Below, in pieces: positions 1 to 8,817 of a stretch of DNA of 43,705 nt. Below the pieces are notes generated by a model, which saw only the letters and a list, made by a program, of their open reading frames with translations, was not told where the DNA came from and searched no databases. Location of the stretch: the NCBI GenBank assembly GCA_029546925.1, contig JAKPQM010000131.1:1-43705 (forward strand). The letters are read 5' to 3'. Numbering within the stretch: position 1 is the stretch's first letter; every line of letters begins with the position of its first letter. The stretch is from Actinomycetes bacterium (lineage in GTDB: Bacteria; Actinomycetota; Coriobacteriia; Coriobacteriales; Atopobiaceae). The position numbers and the translations under genes are program-made.

Positions 1-141
1 GGCGGGCTGCACGCTGGAGGCTGCACGGGGGATGGTCTGCACACCGGGGACGGTCCCCTCTGTGCATTTTGGAAATGCACAGAGGGGACCGTCCCCGGTG
101 TGCAGACCATCCCCCGTGCAGCCTCCAGCGTGCAGCCCGCC
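1..141. repeat. Perfect 69-bp-arm inverted repeat
   Basis: Positions 1-69 are the exact reverse complement of 73-141, with a TGG spacer at 70-72. I checked the arms base by base and found no mismatch. The arms contain the subrepeat GGGGACGGTCCCC, which resembles the GGGGAC cores of the REP elements elsewhere in the window. The element starts at the window edge, so the arms may be longer. It ends 8 bases downstream of the stop of the last opp-operon gene and would form a very stable hairpin there. It could act as a terminator, a REPIN-like element or a MITE; there is no T-run after it. Confidence 0.9.
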
Positions 142-149
142 CCCGCCTA

Positions 150-341
150 TCATGTCCAGAACACCACCATGAGCGCGATGACGGTGCCGAAGATGATCAC
201 GTAGACCGCCCCGAGCGAGAGGCCTGCTCCCAGCGCCCCGAGGATGACCATGCGCCGCTCCTCGGGGCTGCCGATCTCATCGCGCACATCGCGTGAGCCC
301 GATGGCAGCGGTTCCGGAGCGGGATCGCCGAGCATGCTCAT
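150..341 (-). CDS. Small single-pass membrane protein, last gene of the opp operon
   Basis: The 63-residue reading has a Pro/Glu-rich, acidic cytoplasmic half (residues 1-30, ending SPEERR). One hydrophobic helix follows (about 32-60) and runs to the C-terminus with aromatic residues at the end. It lies 28 bases downstream of oppF in the same direction. An earlier in-frame ATG at 392 overlaps the end of oppF, is preceded by AGGCGG, and would give 80 residues; the start is therefore uncertain. I do not recognise the family. The position suggests a small accessory protein of the transporter, which is inference only. Confidence 0.5.
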   Translation of the reverse strand: MSMLGDPAPEPLPSGSRDVRDEIGSPEERRMVILGALGAGLSLGAVYVIIFGTVIALMVVFWT

Positions 342-369
342 GTCGGCGATCGTGCGGCCATCGTCGTCG

Positions 370-1431
370 CTATGCCTCGACTGTCCCGGCATCTTCCGCC
401 TCGGGCTCATCATCGAAGAGATGGCAGACCACGAAGTGCCCCGGCTCGATCTCCTTCTGCTGGGGAACTTCGTGCTTGCAGCACTCCATACAGTACGCGC
501 AGCGCGTGTGGAACTTGCAACCCTTGGGCGGGTCGGCCGGGGACGGGATGGAGCCCTCGAGCACGATGCGGTCCATCTTGGCATCCGGATCGGGGATGGG
601 AATGGCCGAGAAGAGCGCCTTGGTGTAGGGGTGCAGCGGATTGTCGAAGATATCCTTCTTCTCACCGTATTCCACGAGGTTGCCGAGATACATGACGCCC
701 ACGGTATCGGAGATGTGCTCGACCACCGAAAGGTCATGGCTGATGAAGAGGTAGGTGAGGTCATGTTCCTCCTGAAGCTCGTTCAGAAGGTTGATGATCT
801 GGGCTTGGATGGAGACATCGAGAGCCGAGACGGGCTCGTCGCAGACGACGAACTCGGGGTTCAGGGCGAGCGCGCGGGCGATGCAGATGCGCTGGCGCTG
901 GCCGCCGGAGAACTCGTGGGGATAGCGTTCCTTCTGGAAGGGCTGCAAGCCGCACTGATCCATGACCCCATCGATGTAGTCGTCGAATTCAGCTTTCGGC
1001 ACGAGCTTGTGCTCGCGCACGGCCTCGCCGATGATCTCCCCGATGGGAAGGCGCGGGGAGAGGCTGGAGAACGGATCCTGGAAGATGATCTGCATCTTGG
1101 TGCGCAGATGGCGGAGCTCCTCATGGGAGAGGTCGTAGACCTCTTGGCCGTTGAAGAGCACCTCGCCGGCGGTCTTCTCGCCCGAGAGGCGCAGGATCGC
1201 GCGACCCGTGGTGGTCTTGCCGCAGCCCGATTCGCCCACGAGGCCCATGGTGGTGCCGCGCTTGAGGTTGAAGGTGACGCCGTCGACGGCCTTGACCTGG
1301 CCCACAACGCGGTTCATCATGCCGCCCTTGATGGGGAAGTGCTTCTTGAGGTCCTTGACCATGAGGATGTACTGCGGATCGTAGACCAGCTTTCCCGTAT
1401 CTGCGGAGATCCGGTTCGCTTCTATGCTCAT
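370..1431 (-). CDS. oppF: Oligopeptide ABC transporter ATP-binding protein OppF
   Basis: One of the two nucleotide-binding subunits that drive peptide import through OppB/OppC. In order the 353 residues show Walker A GESGCGKTT (about residues 64-72), the Q-loop IIFQDP, the signature FSGGQRQR, Walker B FVVCDEP, and a C-terminal oligopeptide/dipeptide extension. That extension keeps four cysteines (GCKFHTRC, then CMECC), which bind an Fe-S cluster in some actinobacterial Opp ATPases. The length is typical. Its ATG overlaps the oppD stop by four bases (ATGA), implying translational coupling. Substrate (peptides) is inferred from the operon; nickel or other ligands are possible in this family. 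Confidence 0.93.
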   Translation of the reverse strand: MSIEANRISADTGKLVYDPQYILMVKDLKKHFPIKGGMMNRVVGQVKAVDGVTFNLKRGTTMGLVGESGCGKTTTGRAILRLSGEKTAGEVLFNGQEVYDLSHEELRHLRTKMQIIFQDPFSSLSPRLPIGEIIGEAVREHKLVPKAEFDDYIDGVMDQCGLQPFQKERYPHEFSGGQRQRICIARALALNPEFVVCDEPVSALDVSIQAQIINLLNELQEEHDLTYLFISHDLSVVEHISDTVGVMYLGNLVEYGEKKDIFDNPLHPYTKALFSAIPIPDPDAKMDRIVLEGSIPSPADPPKGCKFHTRCAYCMECCKHEVPQQKEIEPGHFVVCHLFDDEPEAEDAGTVEA

Positions 1432-2636
1432 GCGTCTGCACCTCCCGTGAGGCCGAATGCGCTCATGTCGTCCTTGCCGTCGGCGGCAGCCTCGGCCTTG
1501 TGCTCCTCGTAGAAGCGGTAACAGCTGACCTTATGCGTCTCGGAGAGGCTGATCTCGGCGGGATATGCGCCATCGCAGCAGGCGAGGCGACGGTCGCAGC
1601 GGTCGCGGAAATAGCAGTAATCGGGCATGTTGATGGGGTTGGGCACCTTGCCGGGGATCGAGAAGAGCTTGTCGACCTCTCGCCCGACGACCGGTTTGGA
1701 GGCCATGAGGCCGATGGTGTAGGGGTGCGCCGGATGATGGAAGATATCGTCCGCCGTGCCCTTCTCGACGATGCGGCCTGCATACATGACCACCACGTAG
1801 TCGGCCATCTCGGCGATGACGCCGAGGTCGTGGGTGATGAGCATGATGGATGAGTTGATGCGGTCCTTGAGATTGCGGAGCAGGTCGAGGATCTGCGCCT
1901 GGATGGTGACGTCGAGGGCCGTGGTGGGCTCGTCGGCGATGATGATCTTGGGGTTGCACGCCAGCGCCATGGCGATCATGATGCGCTGGCGCATGCCGCC
2001 GGAGAGCTCGTGCGGGAACATCTCGGCCACGCCCTCGGCGTTGGCGATGCCGACCATCTTGATGGCCTCGATGGTGCGTTCCCGGACCTCCTCCTTGGTC
2101 TTGCCCTCGCCGTCGTGCAGGGCGATGACCTCATCAACCTGATCGCCGATGCGGAAGACCGGGTTCAAGGAGGTCATGGGCTCTTGGAAGATCATCGAGA
2201 CCATGTTGCCGCGCAGGCCCTGCATGGCCTCCCGCGTGATCTTGGCGATATCGTAGGCCTTGTCTCCGAGATTCAGGCGTATCGCACCCGACACGATCTG
2301 GCCTTGGGGCCGCTGCAGGAGCTGCATGAGGGAGAGCGAGGTGACGGACTTGCCGCAGCCCGACTCCCCCACCACGCCCACGGTCTTGCCGATGGGGACG
2401 TCGAAGGTGACGCCATCGACGGAACGCACGGTACCGGAGTCGGTGAAGAAGTAGGTGTGCAGATCGTCGAATTCCACCGCGTTGGAGGAATCGTGCATCT
2501 GGCACAGGTACTCGGCCTCGGGAACGTTTTTACGCTTCCACTTCTTCTCGAGTTCGTCGGTGATCTTGCGATTGGCCCTGGAGATGGCACGCGACTCCCG
2601 CGCGGAAAGGTATGCGTCTTCTCTGTGCTTTTCCAC
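1428..2636 (-). CDS. oppD: Oligopeptide ABC transporter ATP-binding protein OppD
   Basis: Second ATPase subunit of the importer (402 residues). It has an unusual charged N-terminal extension of about 50 residues (MEKHREDAYLSARES onward). The ABC core follows with Walker A VVGESGCGKS, Q-loop MIFQEP, signature LSGGMRQR, Walker B IIIADEP and H-loop ITHDLG. The C-terminal region CYFRDRC with LACCDG keeps the four-cysteine motif. It is about 60-70 residues longer than most OppD proteins because of the N-terminal extension. It lies 10 bases after oppC and overlaps oppF by four bases. Confidence 0.93.
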   Translation of the reverse strand: MEKHREDAYLSARESRAISRANRKITDELEKKWKRKNVPEAEYLCQMHDSSNAVEFDDLHTYFFTDSGTVRSVDGVTFDVPIGKTVGVVGESGCGKSVTSLSLMQLLQRPQGQIVSGAIRLNLGDKAYDIAKITREAMQGLRGNMVSMIFQEPMTSLNPVFRIGDQVDEVIALHDGEGKTKEEVRERTIEAIKMVGIANAEGVAEMFPHELSGGMRQRIMIAMALACNPKIIIADEPTTALDVTIQAQILDLLRNLKDRINSSIMLITHDLGVIAEMADYVVVMYAGRIVEKGTADDIFHHPAHPYTIGLMASKPVVGREVDKLFSIPGKVPNPINMPDYCYFRDRCDRRLACCDGAYPAEISLSETHKVSCYRFYEEHKAEAAADGKDDMSAFGLTGGADA

Positions 2637-2646
2637 CTTCGACCCC

Positions 2647-4236
2647 CTAACGCTTCATCTTGGGGTCGAAGGCGTCGCGCAGACCGTCGCCGACCAGGTT
2701 GAATGCCAGTACAGTGGAGAGCAGGCAGACGCCCGCCGGAATCCAGATGAACCAATAGTTCGTGAGAACGTAGGTCTCGTTGACGTCGTTGATGATGTTG
2801 CCCCACGAGGCGAACGGGAACTTGACGCCGAGGCCCAAGAACGAGAGCGTGGCCTCCGTGATGATGGTGGTGCCGAGGTTCATGGTCATCGCGACGATGA
2901 GCTGGGGGATGACATTGGGAATGAGATGCTTGAAGATACGCCTCGATGCGCGGATGCCCGTCGCCTCGGTGGCCACCATGAACTCCTGCTCGCGCAGGGA
3001 GAGGATCTGGCCGCGCACGAGGCGCGCGACGCCGGCCCAACCGAGGAAACCCAAAAGCAGCATGAGGTAGACCATGCGGATCTGGGGATCGACGCGCAGG
3101 GCATCCATGGCGGCGCCTAGGATGATGATGATCGGCAGGGAGGGGATGCAGTAGAATACGTCGACGATGCGCATGATGAGGTTGTCGACCCAACCACCCC
3201 GATAACCGGAGATGCCGCCTAGGATGACGCCGATGATCGTCTCGATGAAGACGACGATGAAGCCGATGTAGAGCGACACGCGACCGCCATACATGAGGCG
3301 CGTGAGCATGTCCATGCCGTTGCGGTCGGTCCCCAGCGGGTGCTCCCAGCTGGGCGCGGAGTAGGTGTCGAAAACCTTGGAAGATGCGGACCGCATGACC
3401 GACCAGCCCTGGGTCGCGGAATCGAAGGAGATGGTGTAGTCGGCCGTGACGCCGTCCTCATCGGTGAAGTGGAACTCGCTCTCACCGGCATCGATGGCCT
3501 CGACCAGCTGCTCCTTGAACGTACGGGTGAGGAAGACATCGGACATGACGGCGCGGATGACGTAGCGGCTGGCATAGGCGACCTCGGTCGTGCCATCCAT
3601 GATCGAGCCCGCCTCGTCGATGGTGTAGGTCTTGCCCTCGTACTCGAACGAGGTCTCCCCATTGGTTGCCGCTAGGAGGATGGCATACTGGAAGGCGAAG
3701 GGGAGCTTGTCGTTTGAGAGGGAATTGCTCACCGTATTGTAGGTGGCGAGGGCGACCGGGTAATCCTCATCGCCCACATAGATGGCATAGAACTCCTCTC
3801 CCAACTCCTCATAGCGGTAGGTGACGCCCCCGGCCTCGAAGGTGGGCTCTCCGTTCTTGAGGGCGAGCACGATCTTGGCGCGTGCCACGCTGGGGAAGTC
3901 CGAATCGTTCTCGGTGATATAGCGGAAATCGGTGTTTTGGGTGACGCCCGCGTACTGCTTGTTCTGGTCGTCGTAGCGGTAGAAGAGCTGGTCCTCGCGA
4001 TAGGGGCTCACCACGCCGCCTAGGAAGGAGAAGATGAACATGAACGCGAGGATGAACAGGCCGACCATGGCCACGCGGTTGCGCAGGAAGCGCTTGACGA
4101 CAAGGGCCGTGGGAGAGAGCGTTTTGACGCGGCGGTCGTCGCTGAGCGAGTAGTCCTCGCTTCCGGCCTGCGCCTCGGCTTCCCGAGCCAGAGCCTCGTC
4201 GATCGCCTCCTGAGCCTTCTCATTGGGTTCTGCCAT
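2647..4236 (-). CDS. oppC: Oligopeptide ABC transporter permease OppC with large extracytoplasmic insertion
   Basis: Membrane subunit of the importer. Residues 1-45 are cytoplasmic and charged; TM1 is at about 55-76. The permease core resumes at HPLGTDRNGMDMLTR (about 299-313) and contains five further helices and the EAA-like loop ATEATGIRASRRIFKHLIPN, then ends at 529. Typical OppC proteins have about 300 residues. The excess is a block at about 80-298 between TM1 and TM2, on the outside of the cell. It contains three related units, at about 117-145, 180-208 and 237-268, each with a helix, then N/D-G-E-x-x-F and a short beta-like stretch ending in Y-x-x-x-E or similar. The function of the insertion is unknown to me. 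The start is supported by an AGGTGTG-type site 5-8 bases upstream. Confidence 0.92.
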   Translation of the reverse strand: MAEPNEKAQEAIDEALAREAEAQAGSEDYSLSDDRRVKTLSPTALVVKRFLRNRVAMVGLFILAFMFIFSFLGGVVSPYREDQLFYRYDDQNKQYAGVTQNTDFRYITENDSDFPSVARAKIVLALKNGEPTFEAGGVTYRYEELGEEFYAIYVGDEDYPVALATYNTVSNSLSNDKLPFAFQYAILLAATNGETSFEYEGKTYTIDEAGSIMDGTTEVAYASRYVIRAVMSDVFLTRTFKEQLVEAIDAGESEFHFTDEDGVTADYTISFDSATQGWSVMRSASSKVFDTYSAPSWEHPLGTDRNGMDMLTRLMYGGRVSLYIGFIVVFIETIIGVILGGISGYRGGWVDNLIMRIVDVFYCIPSLPIIIILGAAMDALRVDPQIRMVYLMLLLGFLGWAGVARLVRGQILSLREQEFMVATEATGIRASRRIFKHLIPNVIPQLIVAMTMNLGTTIITEATLSFLGLGVKFPFASWGNIINDVNETYVLTNYWFIWIPAGVCLLSTVLAFNLVGDGLRDAFDPKMKR

Positions 4237-4250
4237 GAATCACACCTCCC

Positions 4251-5237
4251 TTATGCGATACGCACACGCGGGTCGACCACGGCGTAGAGGATGTCCGAGA
4301 TGAGATTGCCAAGCAAGGTGAGGATCGCCATGAATACCAGGTAGAACATGGCGAACGGGATATCGCCCGAGCGCATGGATTGGTAGGAGACGAAGCCGAT
4401 GCCCGGAATGGAGAAGAGCGTCTCGGTGATGAGCGCCCCGGCGAACAGGCCCGGCAGCGAACCGCCGAGCATGGTGACGAGCGGGATCAGGGTATTGCGG
4501 AACGCATGGTGGTAGATGACCCTGTTCTCCGACAGGCCCTTCGCGCGCGCCGTGCGGATATAGTCGGCGTTCAGCACCTCGAGCATGTTGGTGCGGGTAT
4601 AGCGCATGAGCGAGCCGATGGAGATGACCACGAGGGTCACGATGGGCATGACAAGGTGATTGGCCTTGTCGAGGAACTGCCCCATGGCCGAGAGCTGCTC
4701 GTAGTTGCGTCCGATGAGGCCGCCTAGGTCGAACCATTGCAAATGGACCGAGAAGACCAGCTTCAGAAGCGATGCGAAGAAGAACGTGGGGAACGAGAAG
4801 CACGCCAAGGCGACGATCGTGATGATGTAGTCGACCTTGGTGTACTGCTTGGTTGCCGCGATGATGCCGAGCGGGATGGCGATGATGATCTCGAAGAAGA
4901 ACGCGATGGCGCCCATGGTGAAGGAGATCCACACCGAATCGGCGAACTTCTCGGTGACGGGAACGGTCCAGAGCCACGAGTCGCCGAACTCGCCCCGCAA
5001 TGCGCGGCCGCACCACGAGATGAAGCCGGGGATGATGCCCTGGTCCATGCCGTAGGTGGCCGCGAGCTGCTCCATCCACTCCTCGAAGCTCTTCGATCCG
5101 GGTTGCATGGATTTCGCGCGCGCGACCTGCTCGAGATACGATGTGGGCAGGCAACGCATGAGCACATAGATGATGAACGCGACGAATACCAAGATGACCA
5201 TCGAGATCAGTATTCGCTTAAGGATGTATTTTCTCAA
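4251..5237 (-). CDS. oppB: Oligopeptide ABC transporter permease OppB
   Basis: Partner permease of OppC (328 residues). TM1 is at about 8-28, followed by an external loop typical of OppB (about 30-105). Five more helices follow, and the coupling loop reads TARAKGLSENRVIYHHAFRN. The protein ends in the conserved DILYAVVDPRVRIA form. Length and topology match the family. It follows oppA after 103 bases holding a strong hairpin, and precedes oppC by 13 bases. This supports one transcript with more oppA than downstream message. Confidence 0.94.
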   Translation of the reverse strand: MRKYILKRILISMVILVFVAFIIYVLMRCLPTSYLEQVARAKSMQPGSKSFEEWMEQLAATYGMDQGIIPGFISWCGRALRGEFGDSWLWTVPVTEKFADSVWISFTMGAIAFFFEIIIAIPLGIIAATKQYTKVDYIITIVALACFSFPTFFFASLLKLVFSVHLQWFDLGGLIGRNYEQLSAMGQFLDKANHLVMPIVTLVVISIGSLMRYTRTNMLEVLNADYIRTARAKGLSENRVIYHHAFRNTLIPLVTMLGGSLPGLFAGALITETLFSIPGIGFVSYQSMRSGDIPFAMFYLVFMAILTLLGNLISDILYAVVDPRVRIA

Positions 5238-5271
5238 TTACGACCACCCCCACCGAGTACGAGCACCGCCA

Positions 5272-5289
5272 CCGCCCCTTTCGGGGCGG
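5272..5289 (-). promoter_or_regulatory. Intercistronic hairpin between oppA and oppB
   Basis: CCGCCCC at 5272-5278 pairs with GGGGCGG at 5283-5289 over a four-base loop. There is no T-run on the minus strand, so it looks like a message-stabilising or partial termination hairpin that keeps oppA levels above the membrane genes. This arrangement is common after binding-protein genes. Confidence 0.6.
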
Positions 5290-5340
5290 CAGCGGATGCC
5301 ATTTACCGTGTTTGCGGATACAAAGGACGAGAAACCGAGG

Positions 5341-7662
5341 CTAGTTCATCTCGGTGTTCTCGATCTCGGCCATCCAACCGTAGAAGGTGGTGATGTCCGG
5401 GGTGACCGTGGCGACGTTGACGCGCTCGGTGGAGAAGATGATCGCGTTCTGGCGCTGATAGGTCGGGATCTCGCATGCCCAGTCGATGATGATGTCGAGG
5501 GCGGCCTTGTAGATCTGCTTGCGGTAGGCTTGGTCGGTGGAGGTGCGACCGTCCATGATGAGCTGGTCGAGGTCGGGGTCGGTGATGCGGTACATGTAGT
5601 TGGAGCCGCCCTGGTTTACGCCGCCGTTGGGATTGACGCGGGAACCGCTGGCCTTCTCGGAGTTGGCGGCGTCGGAATAGTAGATCTGGTACATATCCGG
5701 ATCGCGCGTGGCGCCCCATGCCGCGCACCAGATCTCATGCTGGCCGGCCTCGATCTTGGTCCACAGGTCGGCGCTGTTGGAGAGGTCGTTGACGATGAGG
5801 TTGATGCCGAGCTCCGCGAAGGCGTTCTTGGCCTCGGTGAGGATCATGAATGCCGGGTGGTCGCCCGAGCCGTCGGCGGGGATCATGACCTCGTACTCGA
5901 GCTTGGCGCCCTCGGGGGCTGCGGTGACCTTGCCGTCGGCAACGGTGTAGCCGGCAGCCTCGAAGAAGCCGAGCGCGGCGGCCTTGGCGGCGGCGTAGCG
6001 GTCGTCGGAGGACATGCCGGAGGTGTAGATGCCGTTGCCGTCGACATCGACGGAGAACGCGACCTGATAGCCGTCGTCGGTGGCATGCGGGGCAGCCCAG
6101 CTGGTGTTGGAGATCGGGTAGTTGATGACTGAGGCGCCCTCGCCGTAGTAGGAGTCGATGGCGACATCGCGGTAGACGGAGAAGATGGTGCCGAAGCCCT
6201 TGCGGAGGTTCTTGGAAGCATCGGAGCCGGGCTCGTCGGCAACGTTGACGGTGGTGACGTTCATGCCGATATAGCCATAGCCTAGGTTGTCGACCGTGGA
6301 GGTGGTGACGACGGAACCGGAGATCTCGCCGCCATTGGCCTGGCTGATGGCGTTCTGGTTGTCCTTGGAGAAGGAAGGATCGGTGATGTCGACGGTGCCG
6401 GTGAGGACGCCGTTGATCTTGTCGGCATCGTTCATCTCGCGCCAGTTCATGTACTTGATCTTGGGGGCGCCGAGGAAGTAGTTCTCGTTGGCCTCGTAGT
6501 TGATGACGCCGTTCTCGAACTTGATGAACTTGTAGGGGCCGGCGCCGAGGGGCTGGGTGGTCTTCGCGCGGATGAGCGAGAGGTCGCCCTTGGGGAAGCC
6601 GAACATGTTGTTATCGTAATCGTACTGGGCGGCATCGCCGTAATAATGCAGCGGCGTGAGGTAGATCTGGAGGTTGTTGATGAGCGTGGCGTCGACCTGG
6701 GTGGCGACGATGCGCATGGAGTAGTCGCCGGTCTTCTGGATGCCGGAGATGTTGGAAGCGGACTCGCCGGTCTTGACGCCGACGGTGTACTCGTCCCATC
6801 CGGGGAAGACGTCGGAAATGCCGGAGCCGGCGTTCTCGGTGGCAACGAGGGTGGCGATGTCGTTGCCGTACGCCTCCATCATGGTTGCGCCGAAGTCCTT
6901 GACCGTGGCGGTCTCGGGGAGCTCGAAGCCCCAGTTGGCAGCGCATGCGGCCACGGAATCGCCCTCGGCGTTCACGCCGGCGGCGATGCAGTAGTCGACG
7001 ATCTCCTGGGCGATGGCGGTGGCGGCGGCGTTGGCATTGGTCCAGAAGGTGGTCTGCTGCTCCTCGGTCCAGTTGGTGAAGTCGGTGTTATCGGGGCCGG
7101 CCTCCACGATGAGGGCGCTCAAGGAGCTCATGCCGGTACGGTAGGCCTCCATACCCTCGATGGGCTGGGAGTAGAGAACGGTGGAGCCATCGTAGGTGGG
7201 GTCGGAGTAGACGTACATCGTGAAGATGGCGTCATCGATGGTAACGGGCTCGCCGTCGGAGAACACGAGGTCCTCGCGCAGGGTGAAGTCGTACGTGACC
7301 GTGCCGTCGGCATTCTCGGTGATCTCGATGTCGGCAGGGCCATGGTAGGTGTAGTCGGTGCCGTTGTACTCGCGGGTCTCACCCTGGATGCCGTGGTAGA
7401 CGTCCTGGCCCAGACGGTCGAAGGTGTAGATGGGAAGCTGGGTTATCTCATGCGCGTCCTTATCGTAGGCACTTTCGGAGAAGAACGGCGAGAACTTGGA
7501 GCTGAAGTTGGAGTAGCCGACTACGAGCGGGGTATCGCTGCCGCCGTCGCCACCATCGGATCCACCATCAGAGCCGCCCTGACCATTGTTGCAGGCGGCG
7601 AGCGTCATACCGGCAGCTGCAAGGGAGCCGAAGAGGAAATTTCTACGGGTTAAGTCCTTCAT
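5341..7662 (-). CDS. oppA: Oligopeptide ABC transporter substrate-binding lipoprotein OppA
   Basis: Extracellular ligand receptor of the importer, SBP family 5, 773 residues, which is longer than the usual 530-600. The start at 7662 is set by the site GGAAGGAAAG eight bases upstream. The N-terminus TRRNFLFG followed by a hydrophobic run and LAAC at about residues 16-19 is a combined Tat-type and lipobox signal. A Gly/Ser/Asp-rich linker (about 20-40) follows, then the SBP_5 fold with a typical TYDFTLREDLVFSDGEPV segment. It is first in the opp operon. The extra ~170 residues, including a region at about 170-270 rich in Ala and Asp, are unusual and may pair with the OppC insertion (inference). 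Confidence 0.93.
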   Translation of the reverse strand: MKDLTRRNFLFGSLAAAGMTLAACNNGQGGSDGGSDGGDGGSDTPLVVGYSNFSSKFSPFFSESAYDKDAHEITQLPIYTFDRLGQDVYHGIQGETREYNGTDYTYHGPADIEITENADGTVTYDFTLREDLVFSDGEPVTIDDAIFTMYVYSDPTYDGSTVLYSQPIEGMEAYRTGMSSLSALIVEAGPDNTDFTNWTEEQQTTFWTNANAAATAIAQEIVDYCIAAGVNAEGDSVAACAANWGFELPETATVKDFGATMMEAYGNDIATLVATENAGSGISDVFPGWDEYTVGVKTGESASNISGIQKTGDYSMRIVATQVDATLINNLQIYLTPLHYYGDAAQYDYDNNMFGFPKGDLSLIRAKTTQPLGAGPYKFIKFENGVINYEANENYFLGAPKIKYMNWREMNDADKINGVLTGTVDITDPSFSKDNQNAISQANGGEISGSVVTTSTVDNLGYGYIGMNVTTVNVADEPGSDASKNLRKGFGTIFSVYRDVAIDSYYGEGASVINYPISNTSWAAPHATDDGYQVAFSVDVDGNGIYTSGMSSDDRYAAAKAAALGFFEAAGYTVADGKVTAAPEGAKLEYEVMIPADGSGDHPAFMILTEAKNAFAELGINLIVNDLSNSADLWTKIEAGQHEIWCAAWGATRDPDMYQIYYSDAANSEKASGSRVNPNGGVNQGGSNYMYRITDPDLDQLIMDGRTSTDQAYRKQIYKAALDIIIDWACEIPTYQRQNAIIFSTERVNVATVTPDITTFYGWMAEIENTEMN

Positions 7663-7723
7663 CGTACTTTCCTTCCTTTCTTGAGGAGAAAACAAAAGCA
7701 CACCACTTTTGCCTAATGAGGAG

Positions 7724-7752
7724 ACTTTAGCACGCAAGAGGTCTTGCAACAA
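7724..7752 (-). promoter_or_regulatory. Candidate oppA promoter with a palindrome in its spacer
   Basis: On the minus strand TTGTTG (7747-7752) and TAAAGT (7724-7729) are separated by 17 bases. The spacer holds GCAAGA-GG-TCTTGC (7734-7747), a six-base-arm palindrome overlapping the upstream box, which could be an operator. The rest of 7663-8046 holds only the REP pair and the short leader of the downstream transposase gene. Confidence 0.4.
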
Positions 7753-7878
7753 TGGGAACGGGTCTTTTGGAGGTCGGGGGTACAGGCTGCGAAACAATCT
7801 CGAAACATGAAATCCGCGACAGGAGCAGGCCTCTATCCTCATGATGCTCGCCTGGGCTCGTTCTAGGCAGGCTGCCTC

Positions 7879-7948
7879 GTGACAAGGGGACAGGTCACTT
7901 GTCACGGGTCACTTGTCAGGCGTGACAAGGGGACAGGTCACTTGTCAC
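7879..7948. repeat. REP element pair
   Basis: Two identical 27-base units lie at 7879-7905 and 7922-7948. Each starts GTGACAAG and ends CTTGTCAC, so the ends are complementary, around the core GGGACAGGTCA. A partial copy (GGTCACTTGTCA) lies between them. They sit about 100 bases upstream of the RAYT gene, where RAYT-linked REPs are expected. Confidence 0.85.
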
Positions 7949-8046
7949 GGCCTGCCGCTTCTCTCCGCCGCTCGCCGCGCCGTCCCACAATCGCTGCCCG
8001 CTCCCCCATAGAATAGGAGCATTAGCTATTTTGAAGGGGTGGAGCC

Positions 8047-8817
8047 ATGAGAATCCCACGCAGGCAGAGCGAAGCCGACGTCTACCATGTCCTCGCGCGC
8101 GGGACGGGGCGGCAGCTCATCTTCGAAGACGACGCCGATCGCAGGGAGTTCCTCTCCATCATGGAGGATTCCCTGGTGCGTACGGCCGCCGAACTGTACG
8201 CATGGTGCCTCATGGGAAACCACTTCCATCTGCTCATACATGCCCCTTTGGAGCGCATCTCAGAGTGCATGAGGCTGCTGTGCGGCGGTTATGCCCGCTA
8301 TTTCAACGAGAAGTACGGGCGTGTGGGGCATCTGTTCCAAGAGCGCTTCAAAAGCGAGCCGGTGGAGGATGATGGGTATCTGCTGACAGTGATCCGTTAT
8401 ATCCACCTCAACCCCAGCGAGGCGGCTATCGCAGATTTCAACGAATACGCATGGTCGAGCTACGGAGAATACCTCGGCTCGCCACGATACTGCTCTATCG
8501 ATGATGTCGAGGGCCTCTTCGCCGGGCCGCAGGACTACAGGGCCTTCCATGAAGGATATGCCCGCACAGATGAGTGCCTCGAGGTCGGCAGGCTGAGAAA
8601 CGCGACCCGCTCCATGCCGGATGCCGTCGCCCTTGGGATAGCTTCGAGGGCTCTCGGCGATATCGCGGCCGCAAGCGTCAAGTCCTTGGAACGCACCCGC
8701 AGGAACGCGCTGCTCTGCATGCTGATGGAGGAGGGTCTCTCTATCAGGCAGATCGAGCGCTTGACCGGGATAGGCAGGGGCTCCATTGCAAGGGCGTGGG
8801 CAAATCGTGACAAATGA
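8047..8817 (+). CDS. REP-associated tyrosine transposase (RAYT, Y1/HUH family)
   Basis: Single-strand DNA transposase of the IS200/TnpA-REP superfamily, 256 residues, the only long plus-strand gene before 17 kb. It shows the N-terminal HVLARGTGRQ motif, the HUH motif GNHFHLLIH (His59, His61), and candidate catalytic tyrosines in YLLTVIRYIHLNP (Tyr111 or Tyr118). A C-terminal helix-turn-helix is present (about 228-252, SIRQIERLTGIGRGSIARAW). The start has AAGGGGTGG upstream. RAYTs are domesticated transposases thought to move or maintain REP palindromes. Here the matching REPs lie on both sides, and the last codons (Asp-Lys-stop) are formed by a REP. Host genes are not obviously linked. Confidence 0.9.
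   Translation: MRIPRRQSEADVYHVLARGTGRQLIFEDDADRREFLSIMEDSLVRTAAELYAWCLMGNHFHLLIHAPLERISECMRLLCGGYARYFNEKYGRVGHLFQERFKSEPVEDDGYLLTVIRYIHLNPSEAAIADFNEYAWSSYGEYLGSPRYCSIDDVEGLFAGPQDYRAFHEGYARTDECLEVGRLRNATRSMPDAVALGIASRALGDIAAASVKSLERTRRNALLCMLMEEGLSIRQIERLTGIGRGSIARAWANRDK

Noticed and set aside
244-1512. Long plus-strand reading opposite oppF
   Set aside because: It is antisense to a gene with all ABC motifs; its sequence is His/Asp/Leu/Gly-rich as expected from reversed high-GC codons.
7879-7948. REP pair as a CRISPR array
   Set aside because: Only two full units, palindromic, with a 16-base gap made of REP sequence and no cas genes.
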